Positions 24,479 to 33,540 of a stretch of DNA of 64,000 bases are shown in pieces. The stretch is from Pseudomonadota bacterium (GTDB lineage Bacteria; Pseudomonadota; Alphaproteobacteria; Rs-D84). The number at the start of each line of letters is the position of its first letter. The stretch's first letter is position 1. The stretch spans positions 1 to 64,000 of the forward strand of contig JAEXCU010000013.1 in assembly GCA_023402015.1 (NCBI GenBank), in the 5' to 3' direction. A program made the position numbers and the translations under genes. Below the pieces are notes generated by a model. It saw only the letters and a list, made by a program, of their open reading frames with translations, searched no databases and was not told the DNA's origin.

Positions 24479-26473
24479 TTACCATAATTTAACGCGTTCG
24501 TCGGGCGCGATGTACAATTTATCTGATGGGGTAATTCCAAATGCGTCATACCACGCGTTAATATGCGGCAATATACCGTTTACGCGGTTCGGGCACAGGG
24601 AATGTTCATCCATTTTGGTCAGACGCAACATCTCCGCGTATCGTATATTTTGCGCCCATGCGCCGGCATATGCGATAAAGAAACGCATATCTGGTGTTAA
24701 TCCATTGACTTCGTTTGAAGGTATGCCAAAGTTTTTATACGCGGTAAACGAAATTGTTATGCCGCCGTAATCTGCCAAATTTTCACCCAATGTAAATGTT
24801 CCGTTTGCATTAATGCCCGGTGCCACAACGATATTGTCAAAGAACCGGCGCATTACGTCTGCACGTTCATCAAAACCGGCTGCATCCGTTGTGGTCCACC
24901 AATCACGCAGGTTTCCATTTTTATCAAATTTGCGGCCGGAATCATCAAATCCATGGGTCATTTCATGGCCAATAATGCTGCCAATTGCGCCATAATTAAA
25001 TGCATCGTCTGCGTCCATATCAAAGAATGGATATTGCAGTATCCCCGCCGGGAAACAAATTTCATTTGTTGATGGGTCATAATATGCATTTATTTCATGT
25101 GCATTCATGTACCATAATGTCGGATCATTTTTCTGGCCAATTTTATTCAACCAAAAATCATCCTCAAACACCGCAACACGAACCATATTTTCCCACAATG
25201 AATCTGTATCACTGATGACCAGTTTACTGTAATCGCGCCATTTGTCGGGGTATCCAATTTTTGCCCGGAATGTGTTCAGTTTGGCGATTGCCTTTTCCTT
25301 GGTTTCATCGGACATCCAATCAACGGATTCAATTCGCATCGCATATGCCCGCCGCAGGTTTTCAACCAATTGCTGCATACGTTTTTTTGCCGCGGCCGGA
25401 AAATATTTATCAACATATAAATGGCCGATTTCTTCACCCAGTGTTCCGTCCAACAATGCGACCGCACGTTTCCAACGTGCTTTTGGTTCTTTTTGTCCGG
25501 CCATTGTACGATTATAAAAATCAAATGTGATATCGTATGTTGCATCGTCCAACAAAGTATCCGCCGCGCCCGCCATGCGATATTTCAAATATTGTTTGAT
25601 TAATTCCAAATCCGTATCGTTCATAATTGCGATTGATTCCGCAATGGCTTCTGGTTGGCCAATGTTTATGTATTTGGCCGCCGTTGCACCACGGGCAACC
25701 AAATATTTATCCCAATCAAATCCCGGAAATTTTGCGCGGATTTGGTCAATGGACATTTTGTGATAATTCGCATGTGGATCGCGCAGTTTTTCTTTGGGAT
25801 AAAATGAACGTGCCATACGTTCTTCCAGTGCGTATATCTTATCGGCGTCCGCATTGATGCCGAAATTTTTCATTTGCGCGGCAATAAATTGTTTATATTT
25901 TTTTCGTATTTCCTGGGATTTTTCATCCGTATCAAAATAATAATCACGCGACAGGCCAGTTCCACCCTGGGCAATGTTATACAGAAAATGTTCGCTGTCC
26001 ATTTCATCCAATGCAACACCGTCGCCCCAAAATGCAGATGTAATTTTAAACATGCGCCCCAGGTATTCCGGTAAATCCGCCGCGGATTTAATTGCGTCTA
26101 TTTCGGCCATGTATGAATTAAGGGGCGATGTTTTTTCAGAATTCAATTTGTCTGCATTCATTGCAATTTTGTACAAAGTGCCGATTTTTCCGGTATCTGT
26201 TTCTGCAATTTCACGCACGCGTTTCAGGTTTGTATCTATTAAAACCTCAATCGTGCCATATCGTGTGTAATCATCCGGTATTGGATTTTTGTTCGCCCAA
26301 CCGCGCGTTGCATAATTATAAAAATCATCGCCGGGTCGTACGGATAAATCCATGTTTTCTGTTTTAATGCCTGGGTTCATTACTTTCTCCTTTGGGGCCG
26401 TTGAAAAATATGCGAATGCAATCGCAAATGCAACGGCCAATATTCCAATTATGTTCAGAAATTTGTTCTTCAT
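24479..26473 (-). CDS. pepO: M13-family metallopeptidase (neprilysin/PepO-like)
   Basis: 664 residues. N-terminal hydrophobic anchor (IIGILAVAFAIAFAYF), then a long helical M13 domain. Zinc site: IIGHEMTHGFDDSG (HExxH) with the third ligand Glu in GENLADYGG; the conserved NAYYDPSTNEICFPAGIL precedes it and the protein ends in VKLW as usual for the family. Cleaves peptides outside the cytoplasm. hemW lies immediately upstream with a 3-base gap, forming an operon. Confidence 0.94.
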   Translation of the reverse strand: MKNKFLNIIGILAVAFAIAFAYFSTAPKEKVMNPGIKTENMDLSVRPGDDFYNYATRGWANKNPIPDDYTRYGTIEVLIDTNLKRVREIAETDTGKIGTLYKIAMNADKLNSEKTSPLNSYMAEIDAIKSAADLPEYLGRMFKITSAFWGDGVALDEMDSEHFLYNIAQGGTGLSRDYYFDTDEKSQEIRKKYKQFIAAQMKNFGINADADKIYALEERMARSFYPKEKLRDPHANYHKMSIDQIRAKFPGFDWDKYLVARGATAAKYINIGQPEAIAESIAIMNDTDLELIKQYLKYRMAGAADTLLDDATYDITFDFYNRTMAGQKEPKARWKRAVALLDGTLGEEIGHLYVDKYFPAAAKKRMQQLVENLRRAYAMRIESVDWMSDETKEKAIAKLNTFRAKIGYPDKWRDYSKLVISDTDSLWENMVRVAVFEDDFWLNKIGQKNDPTLWYMNAHEINAYYDPSTNEICFPAGILQYPFFDMDADDAFNYGAIGSIIGHEMTHGFDDSGRKFDKNGNLRDWWTTTDAAGFDERADVMRRFFDNIVVAPGINANGTFTLGENLADYGGITISFTAYKNFGIPSNEVNGLTPDMRFFIAYAGAWAQNIRYAEMLRLTKMDEHSLCPNRVNGILPHINAWYDAFGITPSDKLYIAPDERVKLW

Positions 26474-26476
26474 TTT

Positions 26477-27535
26477 TTACCTGATTAAGTTTACCAATAA
26501 ATCATCCAAAATCAACATACCTTTTTCGGTGGCAGAAATTCTGGCATCATTGTGCGTGTGTATCAATTCTGGATGCGTGGATATATAATCTGGATTTATA
26601 ATTGCCAAAACGTCCGGCGTTAATTTTACACCGCGGATTGTGCGCATTCCCATTATAATTTTTTCTGTGGCGCGGGTTATATCGTTCATCGGTTCATATC
26701 GCGCGCCGTCGCCCATTTGTTCGTACCAAGTATTTTCCACATACACCCGTCCCGCGGCGCCACGCCCAATACCAATATATGGTGCGCCATCCCAAATGTT
26801 TTGATTATGACGGCATTCATTGCCGGGGATGCAGTAGTTTGAAACCTCGTACCGGGGCAGGGCCAGTGTATTGGCGATTGTTTCATACATTTCGGCCATT
26901 TCATCATTGGTCGGCATTTGCAAATTCATTTTTCCAAATGGTGTATCTGGGTCAATCGTCAATTCATACATTGAACAGTGTGATAACCCCAAATCGTTAA
27001 TTTGATGACATAACCTGGCAACATATTGGGCATTTTCCCCCGGCAGGCCGTATATAAAATCGGCTGATACGCGTATTCCGGATTTTTTTGCAGAATAAAT
27101 CAGTTCCCGCGCATCATCTGCATTATGGCGCCGGCCCATCCAACACAATTTGTCATCATCCAACGATTGAACACCAATGGAAATACGGTTTACACCGGCT
27201 GATATAAATTCATGCAATCGCGCGTCGTCTAATGTGGCGGGGTTGGCCTCTATGGTGATTTCACAATCAGGGTTAATATTGAATTTTTCGCGCATATGGT
27301 GCATAATCGTATGAAATATTTCGGTCGGCATCAAAGACGGTGTTCCACCCCCAAAAAACACGGTGGGTACGGAAATTTTGCCCAGTTTTGTTGCCCAATA
27401 ATTTATTTCTGAAATTATACCGCCACAATATCCGTCCCAATCCGGCGCCGCACATGGATGCGAGAAAAACGCGCAATAATTGCACTTGGATATGCAAAAT
27501 GGCACATGGATATAAATATTATGCGGGTGTATCAT
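26477..27535 (-). CDS. hemW: HemW, radical SAM heme chaperone
   Basis: 352 residues. The radical SAM cysteines are in CISKCNYCAF (residues 13-20), followed by GGGTPSLMP and the HemW signatures. Earlier called oxygen-independent coproporphyrinogen oxidase-like; the HemW type delivers heme to proteins. Start at 27535. Co-transcribed with pepO. Confidence 0.92.
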   Translation of the reverse strand: MIHPHNIYIHVPFCISKCNYCAFFSHPCAAPDWDGYCGGIISEINYWATKLGKISVPTVFFGGGTPSLMPTEIFHTIMHHMREKFNINPDCEITIEANPATLDDARLHEFISAGVNRISIGVQSLDDDKLCWMGRRHNADDARELIYSAKKSGIRVSADFIYGLPGENAQYVARLCHQINDLGLSHCSMYELTIDPDTPFGKMNLQMPTNDEMAEMYETIANTLALPRYEVSNYCIPGNECRHNQNIWDGAPYIGIGRGAAGRVYVENTWYEQMGDGARYEPMNDITRATEKIIMGMRTIRGVKLTPDVLAIINPDYISTHPELIHTHNDARISATEKGMLILDDLLVNLIR

Positions 27536-27627
27536 GCGGTTATCTTAAACCAATTGGTTAAAAAATCCAGAATTCTGTTGCAGGTAAATGCGCGTGGTTA
27601 AAATTTCTTTTTATGGTTCGCTTTTTA

Positions 27628-27636
27628 TGTTATAAT
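27628..27636 (+). promoter_or_regulatory. Extended -10 promoter very close to the OMP start codon
   Basis: TGTTATAAT (27628-27636) matches the extended -10 form. The start codon at 27647 is only 10 bases on, so the transcript would be leaderless or nearly so. Confidence 0.5.
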
Positions 27637-27646
27637 ACAAAAAACA

Positions 27647-29134
27647 ATGCAAGTTATGAAAACCAGTATTATATCAATTTTTGCCGGTATTTTCGCCCCT
27701 GTTGCGGCATTCGCCGCCAACGAAGGTGTGCCGTCATATTATCAAACTGATAACGGCCCCAATGCAAACCAGGCATCGTATAATCAATATGCGAACCAGG
27801 GATATACCAAATATGTTGGCCAAACCGGTAATAAACAGGTGGTCAGCAGTCGTTCTTATTCATATCAAGTGCCACGTGCAACAACGCCTGTGCTGTCGGG
27901 TAATATGACACCAAATGGTATTGCATTACCGGCCGAAGATAATCATCGTACCAGCATTTATGCCGAATATTCCCGTCGTTTTGCAGATTTTGAATTTGAA
28001 ACCGGTGTAAATTCTATTTTGGAATGGGATGACATGGTCTTTAACGAGGTCAGCGTCGGTGCCCAGCACGTTTTCAGTATTCGCAATTTTGATATGTTTG
28101 CATATGGCAAATATACATATGGTTCCATGGAACATGGCGGTTTGTCCATGGATTATGATTTGGAACCATTTGATTATGCAAAACCCAGCGAAGGCATTTT
28201 TACAATTTCCATGGGTGATCAATCCGGGCGCAGCAATCATTTTAAATTCGGCATTGGCGCGCATCATATTTGGGATATTGGTGGGTGGAAATTATCACCA
28301 TCGTTTGGTTATGAAATATTCAAACATAATTTGGAAATGTCTGACCATTTGTACCCAAATCCTGGCATTTATTTGCCATTGATGACGGACAAAGGCGATT
28401 ATGTTTATGGGGACGCATCGGGTCATTATTATACTTTGCCCGTCGGGACCGAGGCACCAACCGATTGGTACCAGGTTTGTATGTCGCCCGAAGACATTAA
28501 ATTGGTCCAGGCCCCCGGCAGTGGTTTTATTGATTTGGGAACGTCCCTGGTGACGGGCGATTATGACCCGAACATGGGTGATATTCCATGGGGTGTGGAT
28601 GCCGGTGAATGCGTAATTATTGGTGGTGATGGTCCGGTAAAAATTTCGGGCACAACACATATTTACAACACGACGTGGAGTGGTTTTTACATCGGTCTGG
28701 AAATTGAAAAGCAAATGACGCTGTCTGACAAATTGCGCTTTTATTTTCAATTGGGATTGCCGAAATATTCATCCGAAGGCATTTGGCCAAATCGTGATGA
28801 TTGGCAACAAAACCCCAGTTTCTTGGACGAAGGCAGCAATGGCGCATATTCTTATGAAGCCGAAATGGAATACAACCTGAAATTGTCTGACCGCATGCAA
28901 TTGGCATTAAAGGTTGATACGAATTGTTTCCATGTTGGTAAAATCGGTGGTGAATTGTACATCGCAGAATATACCCAGTTCTTGGTTGACGCAAATGGGC
29001 AATACATTTTGGACGATAATGGTTTGCCAATTTTGGAAACCGTGGCCGCCCACACCGAATACATCAGCGACCAGTTAAAACGTGCCACATGGCAATCTTT
29101 TGGTGTGCATATCGGTCTGAAATACGCTTTTTAG
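27647..29134 (+). CDS. Outer-membrane beta-barrel protein
   Basis: 495 residues (486 if the in-frame ATG at 27656 is used). Signal peptide through GIFAPVAAFAA, a Tyr/Asn/Gln-rich linker, then alternating amphipathic strands with many aromatic girdle residues and a C-terminal GVHIGLKYAF ending in Phe, the BAM recognition signature. Segments such as HHIWDIGGWKLSPSFGYEIF recall omptin-like or autotransporter-like barrels but I cannot place the family firmly. Followed after 9 bases by mltB. Confidence 0.8.
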   Translation: MQVMKTSIISIFAGIFAPVAAFAANEGVPSYYQTDNGPNANQASYNQYANQGYTKYVGQTGNKQVVSSRSYSYQVPRATTPVLSGNMTPNGIALPAEDNHRTSIYAEYSRRFADFEFETGVNSILEWDDMVFNEVSVGAQHVFSIRNFDMFAYGKYTYGSMEHGGLSMDYDLEPFDYAKPSEGIFTISMGDQSGRSNHFKFGIGAHHIWDIGGWKLSPSFGYEIFKHNLEMSDHLYPNPGIYLPLMTDKGDYVYGDASGHYYTLPVGTEAPTDWYQVCMSPEDIKLVQAPGSGFIDLGTSLVTGDYDPNMGDIPWGVDAGECVIIGGDGPVKISGTTHIYNTTWSGFYIGLEIEKQMTLSDKLRFYFQLGLPKYSSEGIWPNRDDWQQNPSFLDEGSNGAYSYEAEMEYNLKLSDRMQLALKVDTNCFHVGKIGGELYIAEYTQFLVDANGQYILDDNGLPILETVAAHTEYISDQLKRATWQSFGVHIGLKYAF

Positions 29135-29143
29135 GTTAAACAC

Positions 29144-30295
29144 ATGAAAAACAATAAATACATATCACGCCTGTGTGGCGCGGTCGTGCTGTGCGCATTG
29201 GCCAATACTGCAATTGCCGCACCCAATGGGACGCCGCGTCCGGCCACGCCCGCGGCCGGTGTTGCGCCCGTGGTCCCGGTTGCGGCAAATAAAACCGCCG
29301 ACCGCGGTGTATTTGACATGGAACGGTGGGGCGAAATTCTGGATGATGTACGCACCCGCGCCGTGGCACAAAACATTTCCAATGAAACAATAAATGCAAC
29401 GTTGAAATCACCGGCGTTTATACCGCGAATTGTAAAAAGTGATAAAAATCAATCTGAATTTAAACTGACCCTGAATCAATACTTGGACCGCACCGTTAAC
29501 CAAACCAGAATAAAAAATGGTAAAAAAATGCGTGCAACATATCCGACCATGTTAAAACGCGTGGAAGAAAAATATGGTGTTCAACCGCATGTTATTTTGG
29601 CGTTCTGGGGAATGGAATCAAATTATGGCCAATACAAAGCGGCACATAAATTAACAGATGCATTTTTAACATTAATGTACGAAGGACGGCGCGCGACATT
29701 CTTTGGCAATCAATTATTGGCGCTGATGAAAATCGCCGATGATAATGGATTGGATATAAATGATATTCATGGCAGTTGGGCCGGTGCCATGGGTCATTTC
29801 CAATTTATCCCAACAACATTGGCCGCGTACGGGGTTGACGGAAATGGCGACGGGCGGGTTGATATTATTCACAGTGTTGGCGACGCCATGTACAGTGCCG
29901 GAAATTACCTGAATAAACTGGGGTGGGATGCGAACCAGCGTATTGTTCGCCGCGTTATATTGCCGGCCGATTTTGATGTTTCATTATTGGACGGTAAAAC
30001 CAAGAAATCTTTGTATGAATGGGACGCAATGGGTGTTGTAAATCCCGATGGGTCGCCTTTGCCGGTGGCGGATATGACGGCGGGTTTGGTTGCAGATGTA
30101 AATGCAATTAATGACGCGCGCGCGTTGGCCGCCGTATCACAATATGACGATCCAAATAATCTGGATACCGACGTCGCCCCGCAACCCGTTATAACAGCGT
30201 TTCTGACATATCCGAATTTTTATCGTATAAAAAAATGGAACAGTTCAAATTGGTATGCAATTGCGATTGCAATGCTGGCAGATGAATTGAAATAA
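29144..30295 (+). CDS. mltB: Lytic murein transglycosylase, MltB/SLT_2 family
   Basis: 383 residues with a signal peptide ending at AIA. The catalytic Glu is in LAFWGMESNYGQYK, and GSWAGAMGHFQFIPTTLAAYG plus DGDGRVDI-type acidic loop (NGDGRVDII) are typical of MltB. Cleaves peptidoglycan glycan strands with formation of 1,6-anhydro ends in the periplasm. No lipobox, so a soluble form. In tandem with the upstream barrel gene. Confidence 0.94.
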   Translation: MKNNKYISRLCGAVVLCALANTAIAAPNGTPRPATPAAGVAPVVPVAANKTADRGVFDMERWGEILDDVRTRAVAQNISNETINATLKSPAFIPRIVKSDKNQSEFKLTLNQYLDRTVNQTRIKNGKKMRATYPTMLKRVEEKYGVQPHVILAFWGMESNYGQYKAAHKLTDAFLTLMYEGRRATFFGNQLLALMKIADDNGLDINDIHGSWAGAMGHFQFIPTTLAAYGVDGNGDGRVDIIHSVGDAMYSAGNYLNKLGWDANQRIVRRVILPADFDVSLLDGKTKKSLYEWDAMGVVNPDGSPLPVADMTAGLVADVNAINDARALAAVSQYDDPNNLDTDVAPQPVITAFLTYPNFYRIKKWNSSNWYAIAIAMLADELK

Positions 30296-30303
30296 TTGGC
30301 ATC

Positions 30304-31467
30304 TTACCGATTTTCGGCAATTGTCTGATTTATCAAATCAACAATATCTTGGGTAATTTTTTCAGGGCAAAAACGTTCCAGGCCATTTGTTGCATTGCGT
30401 TTTATTTCTGCGATGTTTACCTGATTGGTGTAAACATCGCGCATTGCCTGGGCCAATGCGGCCGTGTCGCCCGGTGTAAACAAAATTCCAGCCCGGCCAT
30501 CCATTAATATTTCGCGTGGCCCGTTTGGACAATCCGATGATATATTCAGTGTCCCGACCGACGCGTTTTCCAATAATACCATCCCCAGACCTTCGTTATA
30601 TGATGATAAAATATGTGCAATTGCACCGCGCATATATCCAAATGGTACAGGATTTGCACCAACAAAGGCGATATATCCGCCTGACGGTAATTTTTTCACC
30701 AATTCACGTAAATTTCGCATTTGATTACCGTCGCCAACAATAACCAATTTTACATCTGGGCCATTTTGTGATGTCCAAAATTCATCAAATGCGCGAATAA
30801 TTGTTTCGTTGTCTTTGTCTGCATCCAAACGCGACACGGCCAGAAAATATTGGCCTGGATATGTTGGCATTTGGTCGGCGATAAATTTTATGCGCGCAGG
30901 TTCCACCGGATTATATATGCGAACAATTTTATCACCCAGTGCCGGATATATGGATTTGAATTCATTCATGAAATTATCGGTCAAACAGACAATTTTTGCG
31001 TAATGCGGTACCAGGCGCGCAAAATGGTTTTCATTAAAGTAATTAACCGACCCATGAATCCATGTAATCTTGGGCTGGGGCAGGGTGCGCACAATCTTGT
31101 CAAAGGAACAATTTTTATAATCAATTATTATATCGCAATCGTCAAACGCACCGCGACGCAGATTAATAAAATTGCGATATTTTTTGTACAGACTGTACAT
31201 AATTTTGCGAATGTTGGTCAGTGGAAACACCGACATAAATTTTTCGGCATAATCAAATAAATGGCCACATGGATATAATATCCGCAAAGGTACATTATGC
31301 CGGGCAAACCATTCGCGATAAAACGGTTCGCGCATACGGTGCAGCATATAAACAATGATATTTATATCTTGGCGCTGGCGCAGTTCATCCAATGTTTGTA
31401 TAAAAACAGATTCTACACCACCGATTACCATATTTGGAATACAAAACGCGACAGTTGGTTTGGTCAT
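30304..31467 (-). CDS. Family 4 glycosyltransferase
   Basis: 387 residues of GT-B fold. N-terminal PNMVIGGVESVFIQTL acceptor-domain loop; C-terminal donor site with VGDGNQMRNLRELV and the ExxxxxxxE motif in SSYNEGLGMVLLENAS. Transfers a sugar from an activated donor, probably for lipopolysaccharide or capsule. It directly abuts a small open frame upstream (stop TAG followed by ATG). Confidence 0.92.
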   Translation of the reverse strand: MTKPTVAFCIPNMVIGGVESVFIQTLDELRQRQDINIIVYMLHRMREPFYREWFARHNVPLRILYPCGHLFDYAEKFMSVFPLTNIRKIMYSLYKKYRNFINLRRGAFDDCDIIIDYKNCSFDKIVRTLPQPKITWIHGSVNYFNENHFARLVPHYAKIVCLTDNFMNEFKSIYPALGDKIVRIYNPVEPARIKFIADQMPTYPGQYFLAVSRLDADKDNETIIRAFDEFWTSQNGPDVKLVIVGDGNQMRNLRELVKKLPSGGYIAFVGANPVPFGYMRGAIAHILSSYNEGLGMVLLENASVGTLNISSDCPNGPREILMDGRAGILFTPGDTAALAQAMRDVYTNQVNIAEIKRNATNGLERFCPEKITQDIVDLINQTIAENR

Positions 31468-31713
31468 CTATTTTACCCCGGCCCACATACAATTTCTGAT
31501 ATTCATTCGCGCATACCCGTGTTGGGATAATTTGTGAACGGATGTACCAGTATTAAACATAAAACAATCCTTTGCGTGTGCGAACAAATATGTCCCGGGG
31601 ATGCCACCATACTTATTTAACACAGGATAATATAACTTTTCCGCAATCACAAGTGGAAATAAAAACAATTGAAAACGGCGCGTTTCTTTGATATTCTTCC
31701 CACTATATATCAT
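31468..31713 (-). CDS. Possible small protein upstream of the GT4 gene
   Basis: 81-residue open frame whose TAG stop is immediately followed by the ATG of the glycosyltransferase, which would give translational coupling. No ribosome site is visible before its ATG at 31713, and the family is not recognised. It could be a fragment of a longer lost gene or a chance frame in the olsB upstream region. Confidence 0.35.
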   Translation of the reverse strand: MIYSGKNIKETRRFQLFLFPLVIAEKLYYPVLNKYGGIPGTYLFAHAKDCFMFNTGTSVHKLSQHGYARMNIRNCMWAGVK

Positions 31714-31731
31714 ATATAAAAGGATTTATTT

Positions 31732-32697
31732 ATGGCTATTAAGGTTCGTGATTACGAAGTTCGCCTGACCCGCAACAAAGAAGAACGTCGCCAGGTGCGT
31801 GCACTGCGTTATGACGTTTTTGTAGAAGAAGAGGGCGCATCCGCCACCGAAGAACAAAAAAATTTACGCGAAGAATACGATTCCTTTGACCGTTTTGCCG
31901 AATACTTGGCGGTTTTTCATAACGGTCGTGTCGTGGGTACGTATCGTATTATTGACCGAAATGCCGCAGAAAAAATGGGCGGATTTTATACTGAATCCGA
32001 ATATAATATTTCCAAAATAAAAAAATATTCCGGCAATATTGCAGAAATGTCGCGCGCGTGCGTTGCACGTGAATATCGTGAAAATGCATTGGTGATGCGA
32101 ATGCTGTGGGCCGGATTGGGTGAATACATTGTTCGTCGCAGAATTGGTGTTTTGTTTGGCGTTGCGTCATGGGTTGGTTCCAAACCCGCAGATTCTGCCC
32201 AGGCGATATCTTATTTATACTATAATCATTTGGCACCACTGAATATGCGCGCAACCGTACTGACAGAAAACTTTGCGCAGGGTGTTAATCCGAAATTATC
32301 GCGCATGAATATTTTGCCGCCTGCATTTGTTGACGAAGAAGATGCACGCCGTCAAATGACACCATTAATTAAGGGATATCTGCGTTTGGGCGCCACATTT
32401 GGCAAAGGCGTGTTTATTGATAAACCCTTTAATACATATGACGTATTCGTCATGATTCAAACCAGACATATTGACCGTGCATATCAGAAACATTTCTTGG
32501 GACGCGAAAATGCACTGGAAGGATTGGTTGCCGATGACAAAGACGGCGTCATAAAAACCATTGGTAAAATTGTTGCGTTCCCGGTCAAGGGCCCGTTCAA
32601 GGTTATGCGTGCATTTGTTGATTTCTTGCTGCGCGAAGATGCGGTGGATGCCGAATTCGTGGAAGATACCAAAGAATCAGAAGAGGGCGAGGATTAA
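31732..32697 (+). CDS. olsB: Ornithine lipid synthesis N-acyltransferase OlsB-like (GNAT fold)
   Basis: 321 residues. The N-terminal part has VRALRYDVFVEEEGA and the later EMSRACVAREYRENALVM, signatures of the OlsB/hemolysin-type GNAT acyltransferases. OlsB attaches a 3-hydroxy fatty acid from acyl-ACP to the alpha-amino group of ornithine, giving lyso-ornithine lipid at the inner membrane. The next gene, 2 bases away, is the O-acyltransferase OlsA, which fixes the assignment. Ribosome site AAAAGGA. Confidence 0.85.
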   Translation: MAIKVRDYEVRLTRNKEERRQVRALRYDVFVEEEGASATEEQKNLREEYDSFDRFAEYLAVFHNGRVVGTYRIIDRNAAEKMGGFYTESEYNISKIKKYSGNIAEMSRACVAREYRENALVMRMLWAGLGEYIVRRRIGVLFGVASWVGSKPADSAQAISYLYYNHLAPLNMRATVLTENFAQGVNPKLSRMNILPPAFVDEEDARRQMTPLIKGYLRLGATFGKGVFIDKPFNTYDVFVMIQTRHIDRAYQKHFLGRENALEGLVADDKDGVIKTIGKIVAFPVKGPFKVMRAFVDFLLREDAVDAEFVEDTKESEEGED

Positions 32698-32699
32698 CC

Positions 32700-33527
32700 A
32701 TGGCACGCGTCAAACGTCAAAATATATTCAACACCACCGCCGCAGTAATAAAATTTACACTGTTCTGGATAATGGTGATGTTGCAATTGCCAATAATAAT
32801 ATTATTGCCACGGGGACGCATATCGGTGTGGTATATGCGCGTGTTCATGGGAATATTATTGGCTTTGGCGGGTATACGGATTAAAACGCATGGCAAACTG
32901 TCTGAACATCGGCCGTTGCTGGTTATATCTAATCATATTTCTGTATTTGAAATCGCAACTTTTCCGGTCGCATTCGGGGGCAGTTTTATTGCCAAAAAAG
33001 AAATTGAATCATGGCCGGTGGTTGGTTGGGTCGCAAAAAAATTTGGTGTGATTTTTGTTGACCGTCGTCCATCGCATGCGATTGATGCATTACAGGTTGT
33101 TCAGCGAACGGTTAAAACGGTTAAATATCCAATGTTTTTGTTTCCCGAAGGCACAACCACAAACGGCGCATATGTAAAACAATTTAAAAGCACGCTGTTT
33201 AATTTTGTTGAAAATTCCGATGTGTTGGTGCAACCTATGGCAATGCATTATCGGTTCCGTGATGGCACACCGATATCAGATGCAGATTTGGCCGAACATT
33301 TTGGATATTTTGACAATGCCAAACAAGATATGGGGCCCAAATGCACGCGTGAACGCAGCGCATTTGGCCAGGTATTTCACATAATGATGCTGGGCGGATT
33401 TCGGGTTGAAATAACAATAATGCCGCCACCGCCTTTGGCGGGCATGAACAGAAAACAAATTGCAGAAACGCTGCAAAAAATCGTCTCAGACAAATATATG
33501 GAATTAAAAGATAAAAAAATTAAATAG
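32700..33527 (+). CDS. olsA: Lyso-ornithine lipid O-acyltransferase OlsA-like (PlsC family)
   Basis: 275 residues with an N-terminal membrane segment. PlsC-type motifs: SNHISVFEIA (block I; here Glu replaces the canonical Asp of HxxxxD), VIFVDRR (block II) and FPEGTTTNG (block III). Completes the ornithine lipid made by OlsB, or acts on lysophosphatidic acid. The Asp-to-Glu change in the catalytic dyad is conservative but notable. Confidence 0.85.
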   Translation: MARVKRQNIFNTTAAVIKFTLFWIMVMLQLPIIILLPRGRISVWYMRVFMGILLALAGIRIKTHGKLSEHRPLLVISNHISVFEIATFPVAFGGSFIAKKEIESWPVVGWVAKKFGVIFVDRRPSHAIDALQVVQRTVKTVKYPMFLFPEGTTTNGAYVKQFKSTLFNFVENSDVLVQPMAMHYRFRDGTPISDADLAEHFGYFDNAKQDMGPKCTRERSAFGQVFHIMMLGGFRVEITIMPPPPLAGMNRKQIAETLQKIVSDKYMELKDKKIK

Positions 33528-33540
33528 GAAGACACAAAAA

